28,885 bases of DNA from Gracilaria domingensis. Its lineage: Eukaryota; Rhodophyta; Florideophyceae; Gracilariales; Gracilariaceae. Under the pieces are notes generated by a model. That model was not told where the DNA came from. It worked only from the letters and a program-made list of their open reading frames with translations, and made no database searches. The stretch covers positions 1 to 28,885 of the forward strand of contig VCMS01000273.1 of NCBI GenBank assembly GCA_022539475.1, written 5' to 3'. A program made the translations under genes and the position numbers. Below, in pieces: positions 17,480 through 27,970 of this stretch; positions within the stretch are counted from its first letter, which is position 1; each line of letters begins with the position of its first letter.

Positions 17480-19307
17480 CTTTCACCTTACAAGCTATCG
17501 GCGACTGGTTTAGTGCCATCTTTTGCATCGGTTATTGCGGTCTTGAAGCATCTGCACTGGGTATCGGAGAAACTAAGTTTTTGTTCGACTTCTGTGGGCG
17601 CAAGCACTGTTGCATCTTCTACTGCTAAGGTGACTAGAAAGTTCTATGATTCTATTGCGTTGTGTGGATGGATTGTGTCCCTGTGCTGCTTCACAGTAGC
17701 GAGAGAATCGTCATTTCCAATCCCGTTTAATATCAAAAGACCTCTGTTTCAGTCAACTTCTCTGGGCGTTTCGCAAGCGCTTCATTTGTTGCAGACGCGT
17801 AATGAAATGTCAGGGGTTGCGAGTAACAGATCTTCTCGACACCAGCGTGAAAGCGAAACAAGGAAAGGGCGTATTCGACGTCAAAAGGTTCGAATCTATC
17901 GCGACCGAATCGTCGAATCGGCGATCAAGGTGATGAACATGTATTGCCCTCATGGTACAGTGCTAGAGGTCGAATACATCAACGAGGATGGAGCAGGATT
18001 GGAACCTACTCTTTAGTTTTACACTCTTACCTCGAAAGAAATTCAGATGGTAGATCTGAAGCTTTGGAGAAGTAGCAGTTCGCAGACAATCAAAACGAAG
18101 GCAGAATCGGAAACGGCAACACACTTCATTCATCATATTCGAGATAATGTTCACGTCCCAGTTCGTCAGTCCTCTACACGACGAAGAAGTCGAAGGCAAT
18201 CTAACACGAAACCGACAGTCGCAGTTCAGAGCGAGCCTCCAAGCTACGTAGTGCCTACTGGGACAGGATTTCTCCCTTCAGGCCTAACAGTAACGATTAG
18301 TGAAGCCGAGAAATCTGCGGCTTCGAAGACTTCCTCTTTGTTCCAATTCATTGGTCGTCCTCTGGGTAAGGCTGTTATTGACGGTCGCTTGCTGGATATG
18401 AGGTTTTAGAACACTTTCTCGGAACTTCTCCCGGCATACTGTCGAGTAATATTCGACAGCTGTGCGCCCTCACGTTCAGATTCATCAGGCTCGTCATCCA
18501 TCCTAGAAAGTAGATTCGGAAGCAACAAACGAGACAGCTTGGCGATCGAGATATAGATCGAAAGAAGGTGTGGCAGAGATACATTAGCGAGAAATCGGCT
18601 ATGAAACTGTTGGATAATGTTGACCATCAACTCGCTGTTTCGCTGCAATCAATTATAAGAATGGTGGGTGACAATGAAGGCGATTCGATACCAGCCCTTT
18701 GTCTGACATTTGTTTTGCCCGGTGATGATTCGATAGAACTTGTGAAAGGCGGAAGCAATATTGAAGTGAATGAGCAGAATGCTGAAGAGTTCGTGAGAAG
18801 AGTGACATACCATGTGCTTTTTGGAGGTGTGTATCAGCAAGCTGAAGCGCTTTTGAGAGGCTTGGGTGAGCTAATTGATATCACGAGTCTTTTAGTGTTC
18901 CGAAGCGCTGAACTTGAGTTGTTGTTCTGCGGTCCGCCATATGAGAAGTGGACTATGAACTTTTTGGTTCATTCTACGCGATGTGATCATGGATTAAGCC
19001 ACGAGAGCGCTGCGGTGAAGTACTTCCTACAACTTCTAACAGAATTGGATGAAGAAGATCAACAGCGTTTCATCCAATTTACTACTGGCTCTCCAGCTCT
19101 TCCTCTGGGGGGGCTGAGCAAATTGCATCCCAGTCTAACAATTGTGCGACGTACCCCGGAAAGCGGGCACTCTCCGGACCAGTGTTTGCAACCGTGATGA
19201 CTTGCACGAATTATTTCAAACTCCCGGAGTATAGTTCTTATGAGATTGCGAAGAAGCAGGTGCTTTACGCTGTTCGTGAAGGACAGAGGTCGTTCCATCT
19301 TTCGTAG
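17480..19307 (+). pseudogene. HECT E3 ubiquitin ligase, UPL3/UFD4/TRIP12 class (decayed C-terminal half)
   Basis: From about 17510 the frame matches the region before the HECT domain of this class: IPFNIKRPLFQSTSLGVSQA, then VRIYRDRIVESAIKVMNMY and NEDGAGLEPTL. A TAG at 18014-18016 stands where Glu is expected before FYTL. After that come FQFIGRPLGKAVIDGRLLD, a TAG at 18407-18409, a frame change, and a TAG at 18511-18513. The long frame 18568-19197 contains LCLTFVLPGDDSIELVKGG, CDHGLSHESAAVKYFLQLL and [16 protein letters not shown] one-base loss near 19190 throws the frame off just before the catalytic block [15 protein letters not shown]. The catalytic Cys codon is at 19203-19205, and the family-typical C-terminus SFHLS ends at 19307. 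In an intact enzyme this Cys carries ubiquitin in thioester form. Confidence 0.9.
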
Positions 19308-19389
19308 AATTTTTCGTAAGTTAACGCTAGTCAACGGGCAAAGGGCCGGCAAAGAGTAAAGCTTTTTTCTGCTTACAAAAGTTGGTTTA

Positions 19390-20202
19390 CCGAGCACAGT
19401 ATACAGCGGGACTGACTGGGAGTGCTTCCAAGGACTTTGACTTCCTTCGTTCAACCAGCACGTCTATATTTGAAACTTTCTCAGTTACTGTTAGCTTTCC
19501 GCTAAGTACGGCTCCTTCCATTGAGGCAAGGTACATTTGCTGGGTAAAGCCAACCGCTGCGGCCGGCGTGCGGAACAGAAAGAACGTGAGCAGCAGCAGC
19601 GTCACACTGTAGATCAGCCGTTCGTGTAGAGCCTCACGCGCGCTTCTCTCTCTCGACAACGCGCACGCCAACGCGCTTCACGCGGAGGTGGCAGACAAAA
19701 AGCCTGACACTACAGGCACAGCGGGGAACAGCAGCGGCACGCAGGCGGCACACAGACGCGGGTCAGTGGTCGCGCTATACAGCGGCCACAACACAAGGAA
19801 AGCCGGCCCGCAACTGATGTGGATGATCTTCCTCGTCGTGCGCGAGAAAACCAGCCCAAGCGCTGTTACCCGTTGCCAGACGCCCAGCTACAGCGTGATG
19901 GCGCCGACGATCGCCAGCGTGAGCTGCGCGTCGCACGACGCGTCAGCGAGCGCCGGCAGCATGAGCGCGTGCTTCGCGCCGCGCTGCAGGCAGGCGCGGC
20001 TTGCGGAGCGGCGGGGAATGAGCGCGATGCGATGGAGAGCGTGCGTGGCGGCGTGGAAACGGCCGGTCAGAAACGACGGAAGCGGCGAGAGGAAGCACGT
20101 CGCCCTCATGGCGGACGGCCGCGCGCACACCGTGAGGGTGCGACGCGGCGAGCGACAACGGCGCGGCGTCGGCAGATGTTGGCGGACTGCGGAGGTCTGC
20201 AC
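19390..20202 (-). pseudogene. Phytol/farnesol kinase-like membrane protein (decayed)
   Basis: One minus-strand frame runs through the region with only two stops, TAG at 19888-19890 and TGA at 19678-19680. It reads AQLTLAIVGAITL (membrane span), then LGVWQRVTALGLVFSRTTRK, then IIHISCGPAFLVLWPLYS, which matches the RKxxHxxxGxxFxxxWPLFS block of VTE5-type phytol kinases. Next come ALSRERSAREALHERLIYSV and TLLLLTFFLFRT, matching the SREG..ELLKGPL..Y and following span. Similarity fades after that. These enzymes phosphorylate phytol or farnesol in the plastid envelope for tocopherol synthesis and chlorophyll phytol reuse. The relic is GC-rich compared with its flanks. Confidence 0.7.
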
Positions 20203-20219
20203 CTGAATCGGCAGCTGCG

Positions 20220-20790
20220 ATCATTGCCAATATTCAGCTGGAGGAGGCGTCGCGACTCGCCTCCGTGCCAAGTGAGCCACAGGCTGGGGCCGCTACCGCT
20301 GTGTATGCCTGCGCGAATACACGCGTCACGTGCCACGTGCACGGCGGCGTCGTCGGTGAGAGTCTTTCATACCGCGTCCTGTGCTGCGCGGTCTTCTTCG
20401 ACGAGTTGGGCGGCGCGCGATGCAGTCGGATGGCGCCGACGGCGTGTTTCTCGCCGGATTTTCGCTTGACAGCGACGGGTTCTGGCCATACAACCGTCAG
20501 ATTGTGGAGTGCGGAGGCGCAGTTGCCGAAGCTTTCCTTGGTCGGTCATCGCGATTGAGTGCTGGCGTTGGCATTTTCTACCGAGGGGAGTCGATTGGAT
20601 TCTGCTTCGAAGGACGGTCGGGTGTGGATCTGAGACGTTGAGAAAGGAACTGGTGAGAGCTTGGCTTCCCATCGCAAATGGGTGACGGATTTGTGTTTGA
20701 AGCCGTATCATTTGGATGAACGATGTTGTTTGGTGGTGCGTCTGTGTTCTGCAAAGTGGAATATAGTCTGTTCGCTTTGGAAACTAAGCT
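20220..20790 (+). pseudogene. Notchless (NLE/Rsa4) WD40 protein fragment
   Basis: The plus-strand frame has one WD40 blade ACFSPDFRLTATGSGHTTVR / LW, then LVGHRD-stop-VLALAF, then SASKDGRVWI-stop-DVEKG and HRKWVTDLCLKPYHLDERC. The HK+W+T.LxWxPxHLxxxC insert is characteristic of Notchless, the assembly factor of the 60S ribosomal subunit. Both stops (20556-20558 and 20631-20633) are TGA at positions where this family has Trp, i.e. TGG to TGA. Upstream text from 20220 (NIQLEEASRLASVPSEPQA) may be a remnant of the NLE domain but is unclear. After about 20720 the frame changes and decays. Confidence 0.75.
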
Positions 20791-20899
20791 AGTTTTGGAG
20801 CTATTTGGGGCGCGCGAGGGGGTGGCAGAGGCTGGCACTCAAAAAATTAAGAAATTTTGGAATATTAAATTCCATTTCGCGCAGTTTAGTTCTTGGGTC

Positions 20900-22350
20900 T
20901 CCTAGTTTTTGTAGAGGTTCTACTTCGCCGCACCACCCCATTCACTCTTTTCCGCGACCCTCTCTCAAAACTGCACTCGTGCTAGTTTGCGTTTCCATTT
21001 TCCTCTGAGTTGCAACAAAAATCACAACTCATCCCACCTCAATCATCCCAACGTTCCTTCCCATCCAAACCGCAATCACTCTTTACTCATTTTTCGCCGA
21101 TCCTGCGTTCGGATCCTTCCTCTTCGTCTCCCCAAAAGCTTTTCTGTAGAAGTACGGGTAGCAACCCTCCCCAATTCCGTACACCCGCGTCGCCCAAAAA
21201 CAGCTTCCCATTCCTCCCCATCCTTTTCTCCTTATGCGCCGCCTGATTTCGTTGGGCCGTTCGCAGTTTCATGCCCTACGTAAAAACCCAGTCAAGACCG
21301 GAGCCCCGATTGCCTCCTTTGGCACCTCTTCCATCACCATCCTCTTCTCCTTACGCCTCTTCGTCAGACGGCTCTTCCGGTGCCCAAAACTACCAGCCTT
21401 CGCCTTCGTTGTCAAAAAGGACTCCTTCTGTGCCGCAACCCTTCCCGCACTTCCCATATCTGTCCTTCCTTCTACATCAAATTTCAACATCCTTTCCTCC
21501 ACCAACCCTTGTCTTGTGCAGAACACTTTCACCGCCTTCTCCAGCACGTCTATCACGTTTCTAAGGACAATAAGCTTCTCTTGCGCAACTCATCTAGGCC
21601 TCCTGGCGCACATTATAGTACACCATACACGTTTTATCTCATCTCCATCTCTTAAACGAACAAAAAGCTGCGCAAGATTAATATCTTCTCAACCGTAGGC
21701 TCACTATCAGCCCCACTCAGCAGCACACCGCCCATTTCAATCATAATATTCACAATCAAATAGTAAAAGTACAATCCATAACATTGCCAGCCTTGCTTTT
21801 ATCTTTATCACCAAATACATCTTTGTGCCTTTTTCTCCGCAAACTGTTTTCAATCTTTAACGTCCTTTAAAGCATGGATATTTTGCCATTTTTTATAACC
21901 ACCTCCACCTTCCATTTTACCTACGTCTACGCTTAACCATCATTTGTCCTTTTCTTCGCGCATATACAGTCTTTATCTGCCAAGTACTTGTTGTTTGACA
22001 TCCGAACGGCCTTTTCAATGGCGTCAAAGGTACCTCTCTCCCATCCAATGACGTATGACGATCATTGTCTTTACCGTATTCGTTAGACGTCATTAAAACC
22101 CGGGCTCTTACTAGATCAAAGAAATCAATGCGGTACCGTGCAAGCAAGGAGTGTTAAGCTATTCGGCCTTCTGAGCTCGTGGCACACTTTCTTTTGTTCA
22201 CCTAAATTCGTCCCATTCCTCTTATCGAAGTTCTCATCGGACGATCTTCTGTACAAACCCCCATCTTTCACTATTTAACGCCAACTAATTATCTTCCTAC
22301 AATATCATTAAATAGTTTTTTTAACTACCTTGCCTTGACCCGGATTAATC
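20900..22350. other. Pyrimidine-rich stretch with Ser/Pro-rich frames
   Basis: The plus strand is strongly C/T-rich. Two adjoining pieces in one frame (21010-21246 and 21271-21564) encode Ser/Pro-rich peptides such as LPPLAPLPSPSSSPYASSSD, separated by one stop, while the overlapping frame 21234-21698 is also open. Such frames are expected by chance in C/T-rich DNA. It could be the N-terminal disordered part of a decayed protein, but no domain supports this. Confidence 0.35.
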
Positions 22351-23335
22351 TCCCATCGAAGATTGAGAAAACGTTAAAGTCGCTCTCAATGATTCACAGT
22401 TCTCTTTCAAGTTGTGGAGGGCAGCGCCGCTTCTTTTCAATGGTCGTTGTTTCTCAGCATGCCATGCAATAAGTTGTTAATCGTTGTTGTGGAACATGCG
22501 TCAGTGACAAGATCGTTAGAGGCATGGGTTGCGGATGTTGATTGGTGGTCGAGCGTGGACAATGAGTGCTAATGACGAAATGGAGAGGATTGCAAAGCAG
22601 AAATGTTTCGCTGTGCTCCTAGGCATCTGTGAACTATTTCAGGCGATACATTATATACTCTGTTCTACAGCTGAATGAAAACTCCTTTCGTGCCGCTATG
22701 AACGGTTTTTGATAGAGTTGGTTGTTTTTGTGTTGCTAGTAGACGTTTACTCGCAGAGATTCAAATGCAAGTGAGAAGGACGATGCAAAGAGCAACAGAT
22801 GGTTTTCGTTTTGTGTAGCAAAGAGATAGTCTACATGTGGTGCACTGCGGGACGTCAGTAGTACGACGGGGACGAGCTACTCTGTGCTTGCTCTCCTGAA
22901 AAGCACGGCGAGCACAATGGCTCGGATGTTGTATGGCAGTTAAAAGTGGAGAGTCATAGTTTAACTACTGGTTTGAACGGTTGAAATCAAACTCAAGTAC
23001 GCTTATAAGGTTGAAGATCTCGAGCACTGGCGTCTTTTCAAAATCACGGAGAAGAACTCGCATGAGCGTGGAGTCACCATTGCGCACGGCCAACGTTGGT
23101 GCTTTTCACTTGTCAAATGAGCGCGAGAGCGAAATGTACTTGCACGCACCGACGCGCACGTGTATACATTTTGTACTGAGAAGGGGCCGAAAGATAGGCG
23201 GTACAGCAACGCAACGTGCGCGCCACCAGCACAGCGCCGCTGTGGGCTCGGCAACAATCGATCAAACAACCCCCATTCCCTGGTAGAAAATTGCCAAAAG
23301 TTTCGATGTTCAGAAGGTTGTGATGTTTAACCAAA
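22351..23335. other. No gene recognised
   Basis: Frames are short and overlapping on both strands and show no motif. Confidence 0.4.
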
Positions 23336-23653
23336 GTGGTGCATAGGTGCTCCATAGGTGTTTATTTAATTCCGAGGAACATAAATTATGATTTTAGGTG
23401 GTGGTTAGGTTGTCGGCGTATGCCAGGTGTCCATTGCTGCAACAGCTTGTACGAGATTAACAGCTCGTATCGCCAGAACTGGCCACCCGGCATGCTCATG
23501 TCACCTAAGCGTTACAAGCAGCTCCAGGGCAGTGATGATCGGTACCTGAAGTTCTTTGCCGGACGTGACTCTGTCAGTTGGTGCGAGAAGTTAGCCGTAC
23601 GATCGCCAGTGGCTCCGGCTCGAAATTCGGGGCTCACTAGAGTTCTTTGCTGA
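23336..23653 (+). CDS. Hypothetical ORF, 105 aa
   Basis: The central part (MPGVHCCNSLYEINSSYRQN, then WPPGMLMSPKRYKQLQGSDD) has the varied composition of a folded protein, with paired Cys and no low complexity, and its codon use looks ordinary. I recognise no family. It lies 160 bp before the first open part of the Ser/Pro-TM-vWA gene on the same strand and might be a broken N-terminal piece of it, but no joining frame or splice site is evident. Confidence 0.3.
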   Translation: MVHRCSIGVYLIPRNINYDFRWWLGCRRMPGVHCCNSLYEINSSYRQNWPPGMLMSPKRYKQLQGSDDRYLKFFAGRDSVSWCEKLAVRSPVAPARNSGLTRVLC

Positions 23654-23810
23654 GCTCGAGCTCTACTCCGAGCTTTCTAACATTCTTTACCCTGGTCTGT
23701 CAACATCAACCGAGCTTGGGTGCATGACCAGCAGGGATTGTTACTACGAGTGTTAGCAGCCTTCCGAGCTTAACTTCTGTTCCGAGCTGAAGTGCCTCGT
23801 CGCGGGGATT

Positions 23811-26800
23811 GTGACTCGGACAGTTAGCAGCCTACCGTCTCCTTCTCTTAGCCTCTCCGCCCCGACTATTCCAGGGGTGATTCCCAGCCATGGTTTGCCT
23901 ATTAGCCAGAATGGAGCGTTGGGCTCTGTTGCTCCATCTGCATCAGTTGTGCCAACGGGTTCTATACTCTCGATTGTGTTAGCTTCTTCATCTACGTCAT
24001 TCAGAAGCCTCTGCTGCCCCATCTGCATCAGTTGTGCCAACGAGTTCTATATTCTCGAATGGGTTAGCTTCTCCATCTACATCATTTGGAAGCGTTTCCT
24101 TTGTTGCCTTATCTGCATCAGTTGTGCCAACGAGTTCTATATTCTCGAACAGGTTAGCTTCTCCATCTACGTCATTCGGAAGCGTCTCTGGGTCGTTTTT
24201 GTCGATTAGCTTCTCACCCCCAAGCCCTACCGCAGAACTTAGTAGTGATACAGGAGTTAGTCCTAGTGAAGGGCTTGGTTCTGCTGCCGTCTCAGGTTCT
24301 TTTCTGTCCCCAAGTGTATCTTTTTTGGATGGATTAGCGTCTGCATCTTCATCGTTCGGGTTTACTTCCGGATCTGTCATATCACCAAGTTCCTTGCTCT
24401 CTACACCAAGTGTAGAACCCAGTATTACTCCCGTGTTGGGTGCTGTAATATCTGCAAGTGTGAGCGGAGCAAGTCTGTCTGCCGGTATGTCCGGGTCCTT
24501 TTTGCGGCCGAGCTCCTCGCATTCGGGTGATCCTCTGTCTCCATCTGCGTCGCCTGGAATTGTATCAGGATCGCTTGTCTCCCCGGGTGTATCTGTGTCG
24601 ACAAGTTTCAGTATTGGTCTACCCACGTCTGGAAGCACTTTAGGAAGCTTGAGCTTTTCTCCAAGCTTTTCTCAGTCCAGTCCTTCTGGAGTAGTTCCCA
24701 GTCTTTCTGTGGAACCAAGTACAAGCTCACTGACAAGCCCGGGAATGTTTGTGAGTCCGAGTGATTCACTAACATCACCCGGTGCGTCAGGATCTCTCGT
24801 ATTACCGAGTTCTTCAGTATTGAACGGGATTGCTTCTGCTTCAGTGTCATTTGGGATTGTACCCGGATCATTCGTTTCGCCAAGTACCTCGTTTGTAAGC
24901 CCAACAGTGGAACCGAGTATTGTTTCAGGGTCGAGCCCGGGGATTTCAGTCAGTGAGAGCGTCGCTCTTGGTTTTGCTGCAGTCTCTGGTTCTCTTTCTC
25001 CAAGCTCGTCGTTTTCTGGCAGTTTGGGTAGCATATCTCCTTCGCATGGAATCGTTACGGCGGAACTAAGTGTCTTGCCAAGTGTCTCCGCTGCAAGCGG
25101 GAAAGAAGTGGTAGCGAGCCCAACTATGGAACCCATTGGCAGTGTCGGCCTGAGTCCTGTGGCTTCAGTGAGTTTGGATGTCCCTACTCTTTCAGGTTCA
25201 CTTGTGTCGCCGAGCAGTTCGTTTTCGGATGATGTGCTGTTGCCATCTTCATCTCCTGGAATTGTTTCAGGGGTCCCGTTTTCTCCCAGTTTGTCCGAAT
25301 CGACAAGTTTTAGTAGTGGATCACCTTCGTTTGGAAGCATAACGGGAGCAATAAGTTTGTCCCCGAGCTTAGCTCTGTCAAGTGCATCTGGAGTGGTTCC
25401 TAGTCTCACTCTGGAACCAAGCAATAGTGCAGTAGCAGGCCCAGATATGTCACCAAGTCCAAACTTGATGTCAGTCAGTGCATCAGGACCCTCTTTGCCC
25501 CCGACCTCTCCGTCTTTCACCGCTTCGGAGGTGGATAACTTTGCTTCGCCGAGTGCAAGTGCTGTGAGGGAATCTTTTTCCCCTAGTCCAAGTTTGGACG
25601 GGGTTGAGCCAGTTCTATTGTCACCTAGTGAAGGTGTTGATTCAGAACAACTTTCGGGGTCCAATCCTGCGACAAGTGTGGACGAAACCTCTTCGACAGT
25701 TGTTTTGAGTCCAAGTGTATTCCATCCCCGATAGTGCGACAAAGCCACCTGTCGAAGAAGAGTCACCGACTACGTCTCTGGTGAGCCTTGAACCATGGGT
25801 ACCATCAGTGAGTCCTTCGCCTAATGGAACTGCACTTGGGGTTGATCCCGCTGGCGAATCAGGCAACGATGATGGTAGTTCTCCACGTTTCATATCTCCC
25901 GTTATAGGGAGTGACAGTGGTAACGCCGACTCAGGTCGGGATAGCTCCAGAGGTGGAGGATCTTTTCCTGGAGGCATTGGTGGTATGAGCGGCATAGCAG
26001 TAGGTTCTCTTGTTGTCGTTCTAGTTGTTGGCGTCGTGGTTTACAGATCTTGTGCAGTATTTCCGGACTTTAGAAAAGCCCCGGTCTCATCGCCTTCAGA
26101 GAGTTCGAACCATGAAGGTATTCTGATGTCGAGCAGGATAAGCTTTGAGTCAGATGATGATGACGATGACGACTCACCATGGGCCCAAGTGTGGCGAAGT
26201 GCATCCGAACTGTCGGACTCAGTAGTGGAAATGGGGCAGGAAGCTGCTGCCGCGGTAGGGGGACAGTTTGCTGGCCTTATGAGGCCTGGTGCGGCACGTG
26301 TGCGTCCTCCTCAAGTGATAACCAGGCTAGCTGTCCCTGGGATGTGTTTGGCGTTGAGTCAGTTGTATCCTGATTCTACGGGATCAGACGCTACTTCCTC
26401 AACGTCAGCCCACTCTTCTGACCCCCCTTCCTTCCCGTCTCTAGGAGCATCATCTTCATCCCAAGAGCGATCAAACTCGGAACTAGGGGCTGAACTCCCA
26501 CAGCAAGGGAAAAGGGGAGCTGCCGTGGCGGAGAAGCCGAGACTGGATCTTTTGTTCGTTTTCGACTCATCAGGTGCCCTCTCGTGGAGAGATTATCGTA
26601 GACTGAAGGAGATCCTTTCTACTCCTGGAGGTGTGATTGACAATGTACAAAAGCAAGTTCACGACGGATCTCGGGTTGGATTTTTGGAGTATGCGTATGA
26701 CTCCGTGGTTGTTTCTGAGCTCGACAGGGATCTCGATGCCGTTAGGAGACGAATTCTGAGTTCATTCCAAGGCGATGCAAATAACTGGGACACTAACGAC

Positions 26801-27534
26801 ATGTATATATACGAAGTCGGAGATAAAATGTGGGGAAATGCGTTGAGAAAGGTGGACAGCTTGGTTAATGATCCTGAAAAGAACAACGATATTCATACAA
26901 TAAGTGAGGGTGACATCGAAGAGCCACCAACTGTGCAAGCAACAGAAGTACCACCAGCAATGAATGGGATGTGTAGGGAAGCCCATCTGGCCTTGAAATG
27001 GTCCAGGTATGAAATAATACCACCGGCCGCGAACAAGCACATTCAGACACAACTGTTGAACGCTCGAAGACTCCGGCGTGTCGTCTTGATAAATGCGGGA
27101 GAATTGACCAAAGGTGGTGCAGGTGGTCAAGGATTGAAGTCTGCTTTCAAAGAGAAAATGGAAATGGAGAAGCTAGGAATACGTGTTGTTACAATTGGTA
27201 TTGGAGAGGGCCAGGACCCTGAGCTTGCGAAGCTAGGGACTGGGAGTCGTCTTTGAGCGCTTCTTCGGTTGCTGATGTCGTTACTTTAGTGCCGAAACTT
27301 GTTGAAATGATTGTAAGGTCGGATTATCGGTTTGACGGTCAAGTATTGCGAAGCGCACCGGTAATTAGGAAACGAATGAAGAAGTCCAGGGAAAAAGCCA
27401 AGGAAAAGAGGAAGCAGGTGTATAATGCTCTTCGTTTGAAGAACAATGCCGCCGACAAAAACATTCGGAAAGGAATATCCAGGAGGGCTAGCGAGCTTCC
27501 TCCTTGGTTCACTGATAGCGATAATATTGACTAA
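23811..27534 (+). CDS. Ser/Pro-repeat, single-span membrane protein with vWA-like domain (frame-disrupted)
   Basis: Four open pieces on the same strand make one gene-like unit: 23811 to about 24005, about 24005-25734, about 25700-27256 and about 27240-27534. They change frame at about 24005 (a 5-bp length difference between tandem repeats), about 25700-25730 and about 27240. Order: a Ser/Pro/Gly-rich repetitive segment of about 600 residues; a membrane span GIAVGSLVVVLVVGVVVY (25991-26044); an Asp-rich run SDDDDDDDS; a linker; a vWA-like domain (about 26540-27330) starting LDLLFVFDSSGALS, with VGFLEYAYDSVV and LGIRVVTIGIGEGQDPELAKL; and a Lys/Arg-rich C-terminal tail. The metal site is degenerate: DSSGA for DxSxS, and VVLINAGE where TDG is usual. 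The Ser-rich part is probably extracellular and the vWA part cytoplasmic, judging by charge. No family name is known to me. The true start is uncertain. Confidence 0.65.
23936..24195 (+). repeat. Three tandem units of 85-90 bp in the Ser-rich coding region
   Basis: Units start ATCTGCATCAGTTGTGCCAA at 23936, 24021 and 24111. Unit 2 is 90 bp; unit 1 is 85 bp. That 5-bp difference produces the first frame change in the gene. Each unit encodes SASVVPTSSIFSN.LASPST. Confidence 0.88.
24292..25482 (+). repeat. Five protein-level Ser/Pro repeats of two length classes
   Basis: Units each begin SGS(F/L) and have lengths 66, 99, 66, 69 and 97 residues. Shared elements in order: SGSLVSPSSS, then a short loop, (S)PGIVSG or FGIVPG, then (S/T)(V/L/M)EPS, then SPG.SVS. 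The 97-99 residue units carry an extra block (STSFS.G.P..GS..G..SLSPS) absent from the 66-69 residue units. Antisense frames are also open here (24672-25766) as a by-product of the TCA/AGT-rich codons. Confidence 0.85.
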
Positions 27535-27970
27535 ACAACTTAGCTCGCGGTCTCAATTAGTGTAGCCGTAACATTCAAAACATGCCTAAACTTATCTAAC
27601 CAATATCAAAAAACATAAAGCAAACACTATGTCTAAACTTGCATTTTTTCAACACGACCAACGGTCATGACGATTGTCTTCACCACTAGTTCGATCATTT
27701 CTTACGCACCGGAGGCACCCTCATTGACTCAATGCTGTTGGCAGCCTGACACACTATCAACAAAGGGATGAACGCCTTAAAAGGAAAAAAGAATCTCCGA
27801 GGCCAGAAATTGTGGGGAGCAAGAGTTTTGCACCGTAGTATGTTTATTGGAAACATTGCAGGTAGTCAGAATCCCTTATTCGCTTACAAGATGCTAAGCT
27901 AATGTCATGCGACTCATGTCCTGTTGGGGTTTCACTCTAATTGGTCAAAACTTCAATGGATAGTTGGCAG
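27535..27970. other. Spacer between two converging genes
   Basis: A/T-richer stretch with no coding frame. It lies between the stop of the vWA gene (plus) and the stop of the ATP-grasp gene (minus), so it should hold both 3' ends. No clear AATAAA is seen for either. Confidence 0.5.

Noticed and set aside
17885..17900. GGTTCGAATC as a tRNA B box
   Set aside because: It is inside the HECT coding relic; no A box or foldable cloverleaf surrounds it. A similar TGTTCGAAATCC near 7398 also lacks the tRNA context.
20381..20641. Plus-strand 86-aa frame
   Set aside because: It is a shadow of the Notchless relic, which lies in the neighbouring frame with clear WD40 blocks.
24672..25766. Long minus-strand frame (364 aa) and a second at 23997-24638
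   Set aside because: They mirror the Ser/Pro repeats. The plus strand has a membrane span and vWA-like domain downstream, and codons such as TCA, AGT and TCC give few stops on the other strand.
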